This document shows, piece by piece, positions 26,653 to 34,695 of a stretch of DNA of 64,000 nt. Under the pieces are notes generated by a model. It saw only the letters and a program-made list of their open reading frames with translations. It was not told the DNA's origin and made no database searches. Origin of the DNA: Shewanella mesophila (GTDB taxonomy: Bacteria; Pseudomonadota; Gammaproteobacteria; Enterobacterales; Shewanellaceae). Each line of letters begins with the position of its first letter. The first letter of the stretch is position 1. The DNA is taken from assembly GCF_019457515.1 (NCBI RefSeq), contig NZ_CP080421.1, positions 4,154,001 to 4,218,000 on the forward strand, in the 5' to 3' direction. Made by a program: the position numbers and the translations under genes.

Positions 26653-27273
26653 ATGAAAAAGTTAGCTATTGCGCTATCAATTTTAGCCACATTATCAACG
26701 CCAGCTATCGCTGCTGGTGATGCTGAAGCGGGAAAAAATAAATCTATGCTTTGTTCTGCCTGTCACGGTGTTGATGGTAACAGCATGATAGACATGTACC
26801 CAAAGCTTGCAGGACAGCAAGAATCTTACCTTAACAAGCAATTGCACGATTTGCGTCAAGCCGCACACACTGGTGGCAAAGAAGGTCGTAACGATCCAAT
26901 GATGAGCCCAATGGCTGCAGGATTGAGCGATCAAGATATTGACGATTTAGCCGCTTATTTCTCTTCACAGACGCTAGTGGTCGGTGAAGTAAAAGATGTT
27001 CCAGCTCATGGTGAACAGCTTTACAAAGGTGGTGATGTGGTACGTGGTATCACAGCATGTATCGCCTGTCATGGCCCAAATGGTAAAGGCTCTGAAGCTG
27101 CAGGCTTTCCCGCTATTGCTGGACAACATGCAAATTACATCAAAATACAGCTGAATAAGTTTCATGATACAACTCGTAACAACGACCTAAATGGTATGAT
27201 GCAAGATGTTGCTAAGAAACTAACTAGCGAAGATATCGAAGCATTATCTAAATATATTTCAAGTATTAAGTAA
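26653..27273 (+). CDS. Cytochrome c4, di-haem
   Basis: Periplasmic di-haem c-type cytochrome of 206 residues, an electron carrier usually between the bc1 complex and terminal oxidases. It has a signal peptide (MKKLAIALSILATLSTPAIA) and two haem sites, CSACH (Cys34, Cys37, His38) and CIACH, one in each of two similar domains joined by a short linker. Methionine ligands are likely in the M-rich stretches after each domain (DPMMSPMA; NGMMQDVA). It has its own terminator. Shewanella genomes often carry it next to engB. Confidence 0.93.
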   Translation: MKKLAIALSILATLSTPAIAAGDAEAGKNKSMLCSACHGVDGNSMIDMYPKLAGQQESYLNKQLHDLRQAAHTGGKEGRNDPMMSPMAAGLSDQDIDDLAAYFSSQTLVVGEVKDVPAHGEQLYKGGDVVRGITACIACHGPNGKGSEAAGFPAIAGQHANYIKIQLNKFHDTTRNNDLNGMMQDVAKKLTSEDIEALSKYISSIK

Positions 27274-27288
27274 CTTGTTAGCTTTTAT

Positions 27289-27315
27289 AAAAGGGTGGTT
27301 TTAACCGCCCTTTTA
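27289..27315 (+). terminator. Terminator of the cytochrome c4 gene
   Basis: The inverted repeat AAGGGTGGTT / AACCGCCCTT (one G-T pair) is followed by TTAT, 15 bp after the stop codon. Confidence 0.75.
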
Positions 27316-27325
27316 TACATACCAA

Positions 27326-27345
27326 AGTTTACGTTTACGTAAACT
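27326..27345. promoter_or_regulatory. Palindromic operator-like site
   Basis: AGTTTACG and CGTAAACT form 8-bp perfect arms around TTTA, 16 bp upstream of the TTGACA promoter at 27362. The pattern resembles sites of MerR-type LiuR regulators as I remember them, but this is not verified. Confidence 0.45.
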
Positions 27346-27361
27346 GCAAAAAAATAGAGGC

Positions 27362-27390
27362 TTGACATGGATCACATATTTAGGTTTAAT
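27362..27390 (+). promoter_or_regulatory. Strong sigma-70-like promoter without an adjacent ORF
   Basis: TTGACA, a 17-bp spacer and TTTAAT. The start point would be about 27397. It points toward the GGA-rich RNA gene, but about 180 bp before its first GGA motif, and no open frame with a ribosome site follows directly. Confidence 0.55.
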
Positions 27391-27569
27391 TGTGCCCGTA
27401 CCGAGGTGAACCCAACTGTTTAGACAAAATTTATCTAATAATATTAAACAGATTTCGGTATGCAAAAATCATTTAAGATATAAGAATAAAGCTAAACCAT
27501 AACAATAATAATACTTAGACCACTCACTAAAAATAATAAGAGCAGTACTTCACATTTGAAGTCAGGTCA

Positions 27570-27950
27570 AAACTATTTGGTAAGGATATTGGTTAGGAAG
27601 GCCAATGCGCTATATAGCACTCTCCTTACAGTTCAGAAAGCAGTTAAACTACTGGTCTTACTGAACCAATGTGTAAACACTACAAGGATGGTTTATTAGG
27701 CGTCATAGATGACGATATGGATAGTGATGTGTCATGAAGACCATCTACGGAAGCTGTGGTCAGGAAGGCAACAGGAAATAAAAAAAGCGTCTGGAAGACC
27801 AAAAACTAGAAAATCAAGCATGGATAGCTGACTAAAAAATAAGATGGAATCCGACCGGGAAAGTCGCTTAGCAAGTAAGGAAACTTGGAATCAGAATTGA
27901 GTACCTTTGGTACTTTTTGGAAGGCGACAGTCATACTGTCGCCTTTTTTT
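27570..27950 (+). ncRNA. CsrB/CsrC-type regulatory RNA
   Basis: A GGA-rich, non-coding stretch that looks like a CsrA-sequestering RNA. Between 27584 and 27921 I count about 14 GGA motifs, several in the loops of small hairpins: TTGG-TTAGGAAGG-CCAA (27589-27605), GTCT-GGA-AGAC (27789-27799) and AAGT-AAGGAA-ACTT (27873-27886). It ends in a strong terminator (GGCGACAG stem, seven T residues, 27921-27950). It lies between engB/cytochrome c4 and yihI-hemN, the position of csrC in E. coli. The 5' end is not fixed and could be as early as 27397. No clear UvrY (GacA) box is seen. Length would be about 380 nt. Confidence 0.85.
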
Positions 27951-28000
27951 ATTGCAAGATGTAGACTAACCCAACAACCTTAGAGAGTTATTCGTCATTG

Positions 28001-28669
28001 ATGCGCAGATGCCCCTTGTGTAGTAGCGATAAAACCACTCCTTTTTACCAAGATAGAAAACGCGCTATCCATCGCTGTAAAACCTGTATGTTGTTATTTG
28101 CTGATGCCAGTTCGCATCTCCCGCCCGATGCAGAGCTAAAAAAATATCAAGCTGCAAACAATAAACACAAGCCAATGCAGCAGCTGATCTTAAGTTTGGT
28201 GACTCAGCTAGAACAACTTAACAAGCAACCTTTAGTTGGGCTCAATTTCGGAAGAGTTACCACTGGTTCTCTGATAAGTGACCTCACGAACAAAGGACAC
28301 CAACTCTATCAATACGATCCCTTTTTCGCGCCCGATCACCAATTGCTAAAACAACAATATGATTTCATCTGTTGTTACAAGGTCTTTGAGCATTTTCGCT
28401 TCCCCAGCCGAGAATGGCATCTGCTCTGCTCAATCTTAAAACCAGGAGGTTGGATAGCAATTAACACCCAGTTAATTACCGAGTTGAACGGCTTCGCGAA
28501 ATGGCACCATAAAAATAATTTAACTCATGTCAGTTTTTATCAGCAGGCCACGTTTCAATTTCTAGCAAAACAGGCCGACTTTACGCTATTATTCGCGTCA
28601 AACGATCTCCTTTTGGTGCAAAAACCATCAAAATCTGATATAACACGCGACCCAAGTTCACTTATCTAA
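28001..28669 (+). CDS. SAM methyltransferase-like protein with N-terminal zinc ribbon
   Basis: A 222-residue protein. The N-terminus has two CxxC pairs (CPLC and CKTC) that form a probable zinc ribbon. The rest resembles the Methyltransf_23 group, with LKPGGWIAINTQL as the clearest match. The SAM-binding loop, normally GxGxG, is NFGRVTTG here and therefore degenerate, so activity is doubtful. The start at 28001 (MRRCPLC) is preferred to the TTG codon just before it. It lies between the Csr-type RNA and yihI, downstream of the RNA terminator. Substrate unknown. Confidence 0.7.
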   Translation: MRRCPLCSSDKTTPFYQDRKRAIHRCKTCMLLFADASSHLPPDAELKKYQAANNKHKPMQQLILSLVTQLEQLNKQPLVGLNFGRVTTGSLISDLTNKGHQLYQYDPFFAPDHQLLKQQYDFICCYKVFEHFRFPSREWHLLCSILKPGGWIAINTQLITELNGFAKWHHKNNLTHVSFYQQATFQFLAKQADFTLLFASNDLLLVQKPSKSDITRDPSSLI

Positions 28670-28717
28670 TCAGATGTAAGATAAGTTCACGATATTTTTG
28701 TAGTTGAGATTATTGCT

Positions 28718-29251
28718 ATGTCCCGTAAAAAAACGCGCAAAATCAATGAGAATGCGCCTAAACGACAACCAAGAACAAAGAAAGAAGAGCGAGTCGTCGC
28801 AGGTAAAAAGCAAAATGCGGGTAACAAAGCGGGCAGTCGTCACAACGAAAAGCAGATCCAACAGGCTCAAACGGGAACGGCAAAAGCTAAAGATCCGCGT
28901 CATGGAAGCAAAAAGCCTGTAGCGCTCGATCTTCCGAAAGCGAAACCTGTAGAGAGTAAGCCTAAAGCACCAAAAATGAGTGACGAACAGAAGCTGCTTA
29001 AGTTAGAAGATGATCCACGTCTAAACTCACTACTCGATATGCTCGAAGAAGGTAAAACTCTCAATGCGGCAGATCAAGCTTGGTTAGAGAAACAACTCAC
29101 TGAAATCGAACGATTGATGGATCGTCTCGGCATCTCTGAAGAAGATGACTTAGCACATGTGATGAAAACTACAACAAGCTCCGATGACGACCTACTTGAT
29201 AAATTCGAATCAGGTGCTGATCTTCTTAAGGACTATCAAAACCGCGATTAG
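28718..29251 (+). CDS. yihI: Der GTPase-activating protein YihI
   Basis: A 177-residue cytoplasmic protein that activates GTP hydrolysis by the ribosome-assembly GTPase Der (EngA). The first 80 residues are highly basic and low in complexity (MSRKKTRKINENAPKRQPRT), and the C-terminal half is acidic (LEDDPRLNSLLDMLEEGK), the usual two-part layout of YihI. It lies next to hemN, as in E. coli. A terminator hairpin follows 20 bp after the stop. Confidence 0.92.
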   Translation: MSRKKTRKINENAPKRQPRTKKEERVVAGKKQNAGNKAGSRHNEKQIQQAQTGTAKAKDPRHGSKKPVALDLPKAKPVESKPKAPKMSDEQKLLKLEDDPRLNSLLDMLEEGKTLNAADQAWLEKQLTEIERLMDRLGISEEDDLAHVMKTTTSSDDDLLDKFESGADLLKDYQNRD

Positions 29252-29271
29252 AGTTAACGCGAGTCGCGCAT

Positions 29272-29300
29272 AATGGCACCTAATTCGGTGCCATTTCTAT
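29272..29300 (+). terminator. Terminator after yihI
   Basis: Stem AATGGCACC / GGTGCCATT with a 6-base loop and a short T-rich tail (TCTAT). Moderately strong. Confidence 0.65.
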
Positions 29301-29351
29301 ATCAACGCCATTATACCGGTAGGTATGACACATCATTATCAGGATCCCATT

Positions 29352-29819
29352 ATGACTACCTATCTTATTGTTATTGGAGCCTTCATTATTTTCGGGCTCG
29401 CAGCCTACGCTACAAGCTTATTGATAAAGTTAAAACAACAAACGCAACAGCTAAAAGCACAACAAGATGCCCAGCAAGCAGCAACACAAGCGCGTGAAAA
29501 TGAACTGCTAGGCAATATTCATTATATTGCAGCTGCGATGCTAGAAGAAAGGTGTGAGCTATCTGAAGGGGTTATGCGCATTGGTAAATTGTTTGAGATC
29601 CTCGGTCAAACAGAACAAGTATTACCACGCTATCCATCACTGTTTAAACATTTTGAGGTGATAAAAGTACACCCTATTATGGAACAGCGAAAAACCTTGG
29701 AGAAACAACAACGGATGAAATTAGATTTGCTCAGAATGAAATCCGAAGCAGCATTAGAAGCAGATATAAATCTAGAAGCTCAGAAACTTGTAAAAGATTA
29801 CTCAGCTTATGCTAGCTAA
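29352..29819 (+). CDS. DUF2489 family membrane-anchored protein
   Basis: A 155-residue protein with one N-terminal membrane helix (TYLIVIGAFIIFGLAAYATS) followed by a coiled-coil-like stretch rich in Gln and Lys (LKQQTQQLKAQQDAQQAATQ), then a compact C-terminal domain. The pattern fits DUF2489, whose function is unknown. The ATG at 29352 has AGGA 7 nt upstream; an earlier in-frame ATG lacks a ribosome site. It lies between yihI and hemN in the same direction. Cytoplasmic tail likely. Confidence 0.8.
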   Translation: MTTYLIVIGAFIIFGLAAYATSLLIKLKQQTQQLKAQQDAQQAATQARENELLGNIHYIAAAMLEERCELSEGVMRIGKLFEILGQTEQVLPRYPSLFKHFEVIKVHPIMEQRKTLEKQQRMKLDLLRMKSEAALEADINLEAQKLVKDYSAYAS

Positions 29820-30080
29820 ACAGCGATATGAAGCAAACCGCCAGCCTAGCTTGGCCAATAAGCCAAGATAAAAGTAACGGCGAGTGATCGGCCCCGATAA
29901 CATTGAGCGTGAGAGCGCGCACAAAATTTAGCTTACACCACAGACATTGGAAGGAAATTCAAGGATATTCGCTAGCTAACATAAATTGCAGTGCTAATTT
30001 GCAACCTGGATCAATGTTATTCGCTCGATAACATTGCATACTTCGCTAGTTGCTAATTTACTACCTTCGGAGGACACGCC
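29820..30080 (+). promoter_or_regulatory. hemN leader region with inverted and direct repeats
   Basis: 260 bp without a gene. At 30012-30036 there is a perfect 9-bp inverted repeat, CAATGTTAT-N7-ATAACATTG. One arm with flanking base, CGATAACATTG, also occurs at 29895 and 30026 as a direct repeat. A further partial duplication pairs TTCGCTAG and TGCTAATTT blocks around 29969-30000 and 30042-30059. No clean FNR/EtrA site (TTGATnnnnATCAA) is seen. Confidence 0.5.
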
Positions 30081-31457
30081 TTGAAGCAGCCCACCCAAAT
30101 TAGTTGGGATCAGTCAATGATCGAAAAGTATAATTATAGCGGTCCCCGTTACACCTCTTATCCGACCGCCTTAGAATTTGACGACTCTTTCACCGAAGAC
30201 GATCTACTGACTTCCATAAAAAATAGTAAAAGCGACAAACTCTCGCTCTACTTACACATACCGTTTTGCGCCAAGCTTTGCTACTACTGTGGCTGTAATA
30301 AGGTGATCACCCGTCATTCACATAAAGCCGATCAGTACATCGAATATCTCGCAGCTGAAATTGTAAAACGCGCACCGCTATTTAAAAACTATTTAGTCAC
30401 ACAGATCCATTGGGGCGGTGGTACACCGACCTTCCTCAGCCCTGAGCAAATTCTGAGACTATCCGCACTTCTTCGCGAGCATTTCAATATTGCCGATGAA
30501 GGCGAATACTCCATTGAAGTCGACCCACGTGAAATCGAGCTATCTATGCTTGATACACTCAAAGAGGCGGGCTTTAATCGTATCTCTATTGGTGTGCAGG
30601 ACTTTAACAAAAAAGTTCAGATAGCAGTAAACCGCGAACAGGATGAACAGTTTATTTTCGATCTTATGGCAAAAGCCAAAGAGATGGGATTTGTCTCAAC
30701 CAATATTGATTTAATTTACGGTCTACCACATCAGACACCTGAAACCTTTGCAGAAACTATGCAACGGGTTTTAGATCTCGATCCGGACCGTCTCTCTGTA
30801 TTTAACTATGCTCACCTACCGGCTCGCTTTGCCGCGCAGCGTAAGATTAAAGATGAAGATCTAGCCTCTCCACAGCAAAAGCTGGAGATGTTGCACCAAA
30901 CTATCGAAACCTTAACTGGCGCTGGCTACCAATATATCGGTATGGATCACTTTGCTAAGCCTGATGACGAGCTATCGATATTACAAAATGAAGGACGCCT
31001 GCACCGCAACTTCCAAGGTTATACAACTCAAGAAGAGTGCGACCTACTTGGTCTAGGCGTTTCATCGATTAGCCAGATTGGTGATTGCTACGCACAGAAT
31101 CAAAAGGATATTCGCCCTTACTACGAATCTGTCGATGCATCAGGCCATGCATTGTGGAAAGGCTGTAAGCTAAACCGTGACGATGAGATTCGTCGCGTAG
31201 TGATTAAGCAGCTTATCTGTCATTTCGACCTAGATATGGCCGCTGTCGAACAACAACTCGGCATCAACTTTGAAGAATATTTTGCAGAAGACCTCAAACT
31301 ACTGCAAACATTCATCGATGATAAACTGGTTGATATTACCAATAGAAAGATCACCGTTAGTGATACAGGTCGCCTATTAATCCGTAATATCTGCATCTGT
31401 TTTGACGTTTATTACCGTGATAAGGCGCGTCAGCAACAGTTCTCTCGCGTGATCTAA
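30081..31457 (+). CDS. hemN: Oxygen-independent coproporphyrinogen III oxidase HemN
   Basis: Radical-SAM enzyme that decarboxylates coproporphyrinogen III to protoporphyrinogen IX without oxygen in haem synthesis. The 458-residue length is typical (457 in E. coli). The cluster motif is CAKLCYYCGC (Cx3Cx2CxC), and IHWGGGTPTFLS is the second landmark. The start is TTG, with GGAGG 7 nt upstream. The oxygen-dependent counterpart hemF lies at 46523, so the cell has both routes. The leader repeats suggest regulation. Confidence 0.96.
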   Translation: MKQPTQISWDQSMIEKYNYSGPRYTSYPTALEFDDSFTEDDLLTSIKNSKSDKLSLYLHIPFCAKLCYYCGCNKVITRHSHKADQYIEYLAAEIVKRAPLFKNYLVTQIHWGGGTPTFLSPEQILRLSALLREHFNIADEGEYSIEVDPREIELSMLDTLKEAGFNRISIGVQDFNKKVQIAVNREQDEQFIFDLMAKAKEMGFVSTNIDLIYGLPHQTPETFAETMQRVLDLDPDRLSVFNYAHLPARFAAQRKIKDEDLASPQQKLEMLHQTIETLTGAGYQYIGMDHFAKPDDELSILQNEGRLHRNFQGYTTQEECDLLGLGVSSISQIGDCYAQNQKDIRPYYESVDASGHALWKGCKLNRDDEIRRVVIKQLICHFDLDMAAVEQQLGINFEEYFAEDLKLLQTFIDDKLVDITNRKITVSDTGRLLIRNICICFDVYYRDKARQQQFSRVI

Positions 31458-31500
31458 CTGCAAACAGATTTAGCCTGCTTTAAGGCTAAATCAAGCCATA

Positions 31501-31530
31501 AAAAAGCCGATGACAATTCATCGGCTTTTT
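31501..31530. terminator. Two-way terminator between hemN and add
   Basis: A 13-bp perfect inverted repeat (AAAAAGCCGATGA / TCATCGGCTTTTT, 4-base loop) gives a T-run on both strands and serves the convergent hemN and add genes. Confidence 0.9.
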
Positions 31531-31548
31531 ATTAGCTAAACTACAGCA

Positions 31549-32544
31549 CTAAGCTTTTGAGGCATACAGTGCTTTACGTTCGCTATCTGACAGAAATGCC
31601 ATCTCGACGCCGTTACGTTGCAGTGTTGCCAACTCGGCATCGGTAAATCCCATCTCTGACTTGACTACCCGATATTCATGCTCAATATCAATCGCACTTA
31701 CACCAGGATCGTCTGTGTTAAGTCCAATCAATACCCCAGCATCCATAAAGGTGCGCAATGGATGCTCTTGATAGCTAGCGACGGTTGAGGTATGCAAATT
31801 ACTCGTCGGGCAAGATTCTATGCCAATTTTATGCTTAACTAAATATTCCATTAACTTGGGATCATGCACCGCATTGACACCATGACCAATACGAGTTGCG
31901 CCTAACTCTTGAATCGCCTGCCACATACTTTCTGCGCCAGCAGCTTCACCAGCATGAGCTGTGATGGCTAAATTCGCATCTCGGACTTTCTTGAAATGGT
32001 CATTAAATAAGGCGCCAGGAAAGCCGATTTCATCACCAGCAAGATCCATGGCCACCAAATGTTGTTTATGTGCAAGCAGCGCATCAACCTCTTGCATACA
32101 GGCCTCTTGGCCGAATGAGCGCGACATGATGCCAATCAAATTGATTTTAACATCATGCTCTTTGACACCAGCCTTAACGCCGTCAATCACTGCCTCAACA
32201 ACAGCTTCAAGCGGTAACTTATGGTTCATCGCCATATAATATGGACTAAAGCGCAGCTCAGCGTAATCAAGCCCTGACAATGCAGCATCTGCAACATTTT
32301 CATAAGCAACACGCTTAACAGCATCGAGATCAGCTAACACGGCAACCATCCAATCTAGTTTCTTTAAAAACGCAACTAGACTAGATTCTTTCCCTTGGAT
32401 TTGAACAAAAGGCGCTAGTCCTTCCAACGTATCGGACGGCAACGCAATATTATGTTGATGGCCTAACTCCCAAATCGTCTTAACCCTGACGTTACCATCA
32501 AGATGACGATGAAGATCCACCAACGGTATGGACGTATCGATCAT
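31549..32544 (-). CDS. add: Adenosine deaminase
   Basis: Zinc enzyme that converts adenosine and deoxyadenosine to inosine and deoxyinosine in purine salvage. The 331-residue protein (333 in E. coli) has the metal motif HRHLDGN at its N-terminus, HAGEAAG with the catalytic Glu region, IGHGVN and NTDDPGV with the paired Asp residues. The ATG at 32544 (MIDTSIPLVD) has AAGGGG 6 nt upstream; 21 extra open codons further upstream are not family-like. Monocistronic, divergent from the DUF885 gene. Confidence 0.96.
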   Translation of the reverse strand: MIDTSIPLVDLHRHLDGNVRVKTIWELGHQHNIALPSDTLEGLAPFVQIQGKESSLVAFLKKLDWMVAVLADLDAVKRVAYENVADAALSGLDYAELRFSPYYMAMNHKLPLEAVVEAVIDGVKAGVKEHDVKINLIGIMSRSFGQEACMQEVDALLAHKQHLVAMDLAGDEIGFPGALFNDHFKKVRDANLAITAHAGEAAGAESMWQAIQELGATRIGHGVNAVHDPKLMEYLVKHKIGIESCPTSNLHTSTVASYQEHPLRTFMDAGVLIGLNTDDPGVSAIDIEHEYRVVKSEMGFTDAELATLQRNGVEMAFLSDSERKALYASKA

Positions 32545-32782
32545 ATTTAACCCCTTTGTGAACCCCTCAGCCAATATTGTTGTTATTTGGTCTGAAGTTG
32601 TTGTCACTATAACATGCCTTTTTTAATGATATGCATGACTTATGTTCAGCTTTTAAGCTTTATATTAGTCACAATAACTCACTGACGTCATAAAAGTTAT
32701 CCGGTATTTATAATGACGCTGTTAAAGCGAATAATGCATAATATCTGCACACTAGTAATAATTAAAACTTAAGGACTCTCTG

Positions 32783-34582
32783 ATGCACAAATGCTTTATC
32801 TCTTGCCTACTCCTATTAAGCCTCAGCGCATGTCAACTTAACCCATCGATATCGCCAACGTCCGTAACTAAGAACGACATAACGTCTGCACCAACTGCGG
32901 CTAACCCACAACTGGCATCCTTAATAGATAAAGCTTGGCAATTAAGATTAGAGTCTAGTCCAGATTTAGCTTATGCTCAGGGAGACACGACTGCAGCAGG
33001 AAAGCTTGCCGATATGTCACCTGAGGCGCTGGCAACAATAAATAGTAAAGAACAAGCACTGTTAGATAGCCTTAAACTGATAGATAAAAGCTCCCTTGCC
33101 AAAGAAGACAAGATCAATGCGCAGATCTTGCAATATCAGCTGCAAAACAGCGTCGACCTATATCGCTATAAAGATCATTATCTGCCGATTTCAGCAGAGA
33201 GTGGATTTCATGCTTATATTGCATCGATTGCTAAAGGTCGGTTCAATACCGAGCAAGATTATCAAAACTATATTGCTAAACTAACAGCATTACCCCAATA
33301 CTTCGCACAGCAAACCTACTGGTTAAAGCAGGGACTGAACTCAGGGATCACGCCAGCTAAAATCACCCTAAATGGTTTCGAAAATAGTATTAGTGCCTTT
33401 ATCGTTCCTGTAGAAAAAAGTGGTTACTTTGAGCCATTCACTCACTATCCAAAACACTTCAGTGATGAACAAAAACAACAGTTCACAGAACAAGGCAAAC
33501 AGTTAGTTAGCAACACAGTGCTACCGACTTACCGAGCTTACTTTGATTTCATGACTAAGGAGTATATTCCTGGTGCTCGCAACACCATAGCGGCATCAGA
33601 TCTTCCTGATGGGCGGGAGTTCTATGAAAACAGGGTGCGTTATTACACCACTCTCAATATGACGGCCGAACAAGTGCATGAGCTCGGGCTTAAAGAGGTT
33701 AAACGGATCCGCGAAGAGATGCAGACAGTCATTAATCAAGTCGGCTTTAAGGGTGACTTTGCAGCATTTCTTAACTTCTTACGTACTGATCCTCAATTTT
33801 ATCCAAAAACACCTGAAGAGCTGCTAAAAGAAGCGGCATATATTGCCAAAAAGGCCGATGCCATGCTGCCTAAGTATTTTGGGAAACTACCCAGAATGCC
33901 TTATGGGATCCAGCCTGTGCCAGCAGAAATAGCCCCTAAGTACACCACAGGCAGATATTCAGGTTCTAATCGTGCAGATGAACCAGGATACTACTGGGTG
34001 AACACCTACGCCTTGGATAAACGCCCACTATATGAAATGGAAGCATTAACGTTACACGAGGCTGTACCGGGTCATCATCTGCAGATCTCACTCAATCAGG
34101 AATTAACCTCTCTACCTAACTTCCGTCGCTACAGTTATATTTCAGCTTTTGGTGAAGGTTGGGGGCTCTATTCAGAGTTTTTAGGTTTAGAAGCTGGGTT
34201 CTATCAAGATCCCTACAGCAACTTCGGACGATTAACCTATGAGATGTGGCGGGCGGCTAGACTTGTGGTCGATAGCGGCATGCATGCAAAAGGCTGGTCT
34301 CGTCAACAAGCACTAGACTTTATGGCAAGTAATACGGCTTTATCAATGCATAACGTGACCACAGAGATCGATCGTTACATCTCTTGGCCAGGCCAAGCAC
34401 TTTCATACAAAATTGGTGAGTTAACCATTAAGCGCCTGCGCAAAAAAGCGGAATTAGCTTTAGGTGAGCAATTTGATATTCGTGCATTCCACGATGCGAT
34501 TTTAGCAAATGGTTCAGTTCCCATGGAGTTGCTTGAGCAGCAGATTGATGACTTTATCAAACGACAGAATAACAAGTCATAA
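32783..34582 (+). CDS. DUF885 family lipoprotein, putative metallopeptidase
   Basis: A 599-residue lipoprotein: signal peptide MHKCFISCLLLLSLSAC with the lipobox LSAC, so it is probably anchored in the outer membrane facing the periplasm. The body matches DUF885, a family of gluzincin-like putative peptidases. The zinc-binding HEAVPGHHLQ and the downstream GEGWGLYSE match the family pattern (HExxxGH...E). Substrate unknown; peptide or dipeptide hydrolysis is likely by family. Length is typical. It is the first of two plus-strand genes before the convergent EAL gene. Confidence 0.87.
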   Translation: MHKCFISCLLLLSLSACQLNPSISPTSVTKNDITSAPTAANPQLASLIDKAWQLRLESSPDLAYAQGDTTAAGKLADMSPEALATINSKEQALLDSLKLIDKSSLAKEDKINAQILQYQLQNSVDLYRYKDHYLPISAESGFHAYIASIAKGRFNTEQDYQNYIAKLTALPQYFAQQTYWLKQGLNSGITPAKITLNGFENSISAFIVPVEKSGYFEPFTHYPKHFSDEQKQQFTEQGKQLVSNTVLPTYRAYFDFMTKEYIPGARNTIAASDLPDGREFYENRVRYYTTLNMTAEQVHELGLKEVKRIREEMQTVINQVGFKGDFAAFLNFLRTDPQFYPKTPEELLKEAAYIAKKADAMLPKYFGKLPRMPYGIQPVPAEIAPKYTTGRYSGSNRADEPGYYWVNTYALDKRPLYEMEALTLHEAVPGHHLQISLNQELTSLPNFRRYSYISAFGEGWGLYSEFLGLEAGFYQDPYSNFGRLTYEMWRAARLVVDSGMHAKGWSRQQALDFMASNTALSMHNVTTEIDRYISWPGQALSYKIGELTIKRLRKKAELALGEQFDIRAFHDAILANGSVPMELLEQQIDDFIKRQNNKS

Positions 34583-34695
34583 CCAGTAATCTTAACCCAA
34601 ATAAGAGTGGTGGGTGCAAACCTGACTCATCACTCGTGGTTACTAACGGAACCATGTTACACTGACAGCTATCAGATCACTGTCCTGCCAAATCA

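Noticed and set aside
28704..28922. Alternative open frames in the basic part of yihI
   Set aside because: They result from the purine-rich codons of yihI on both strands and have no ribosome sites.
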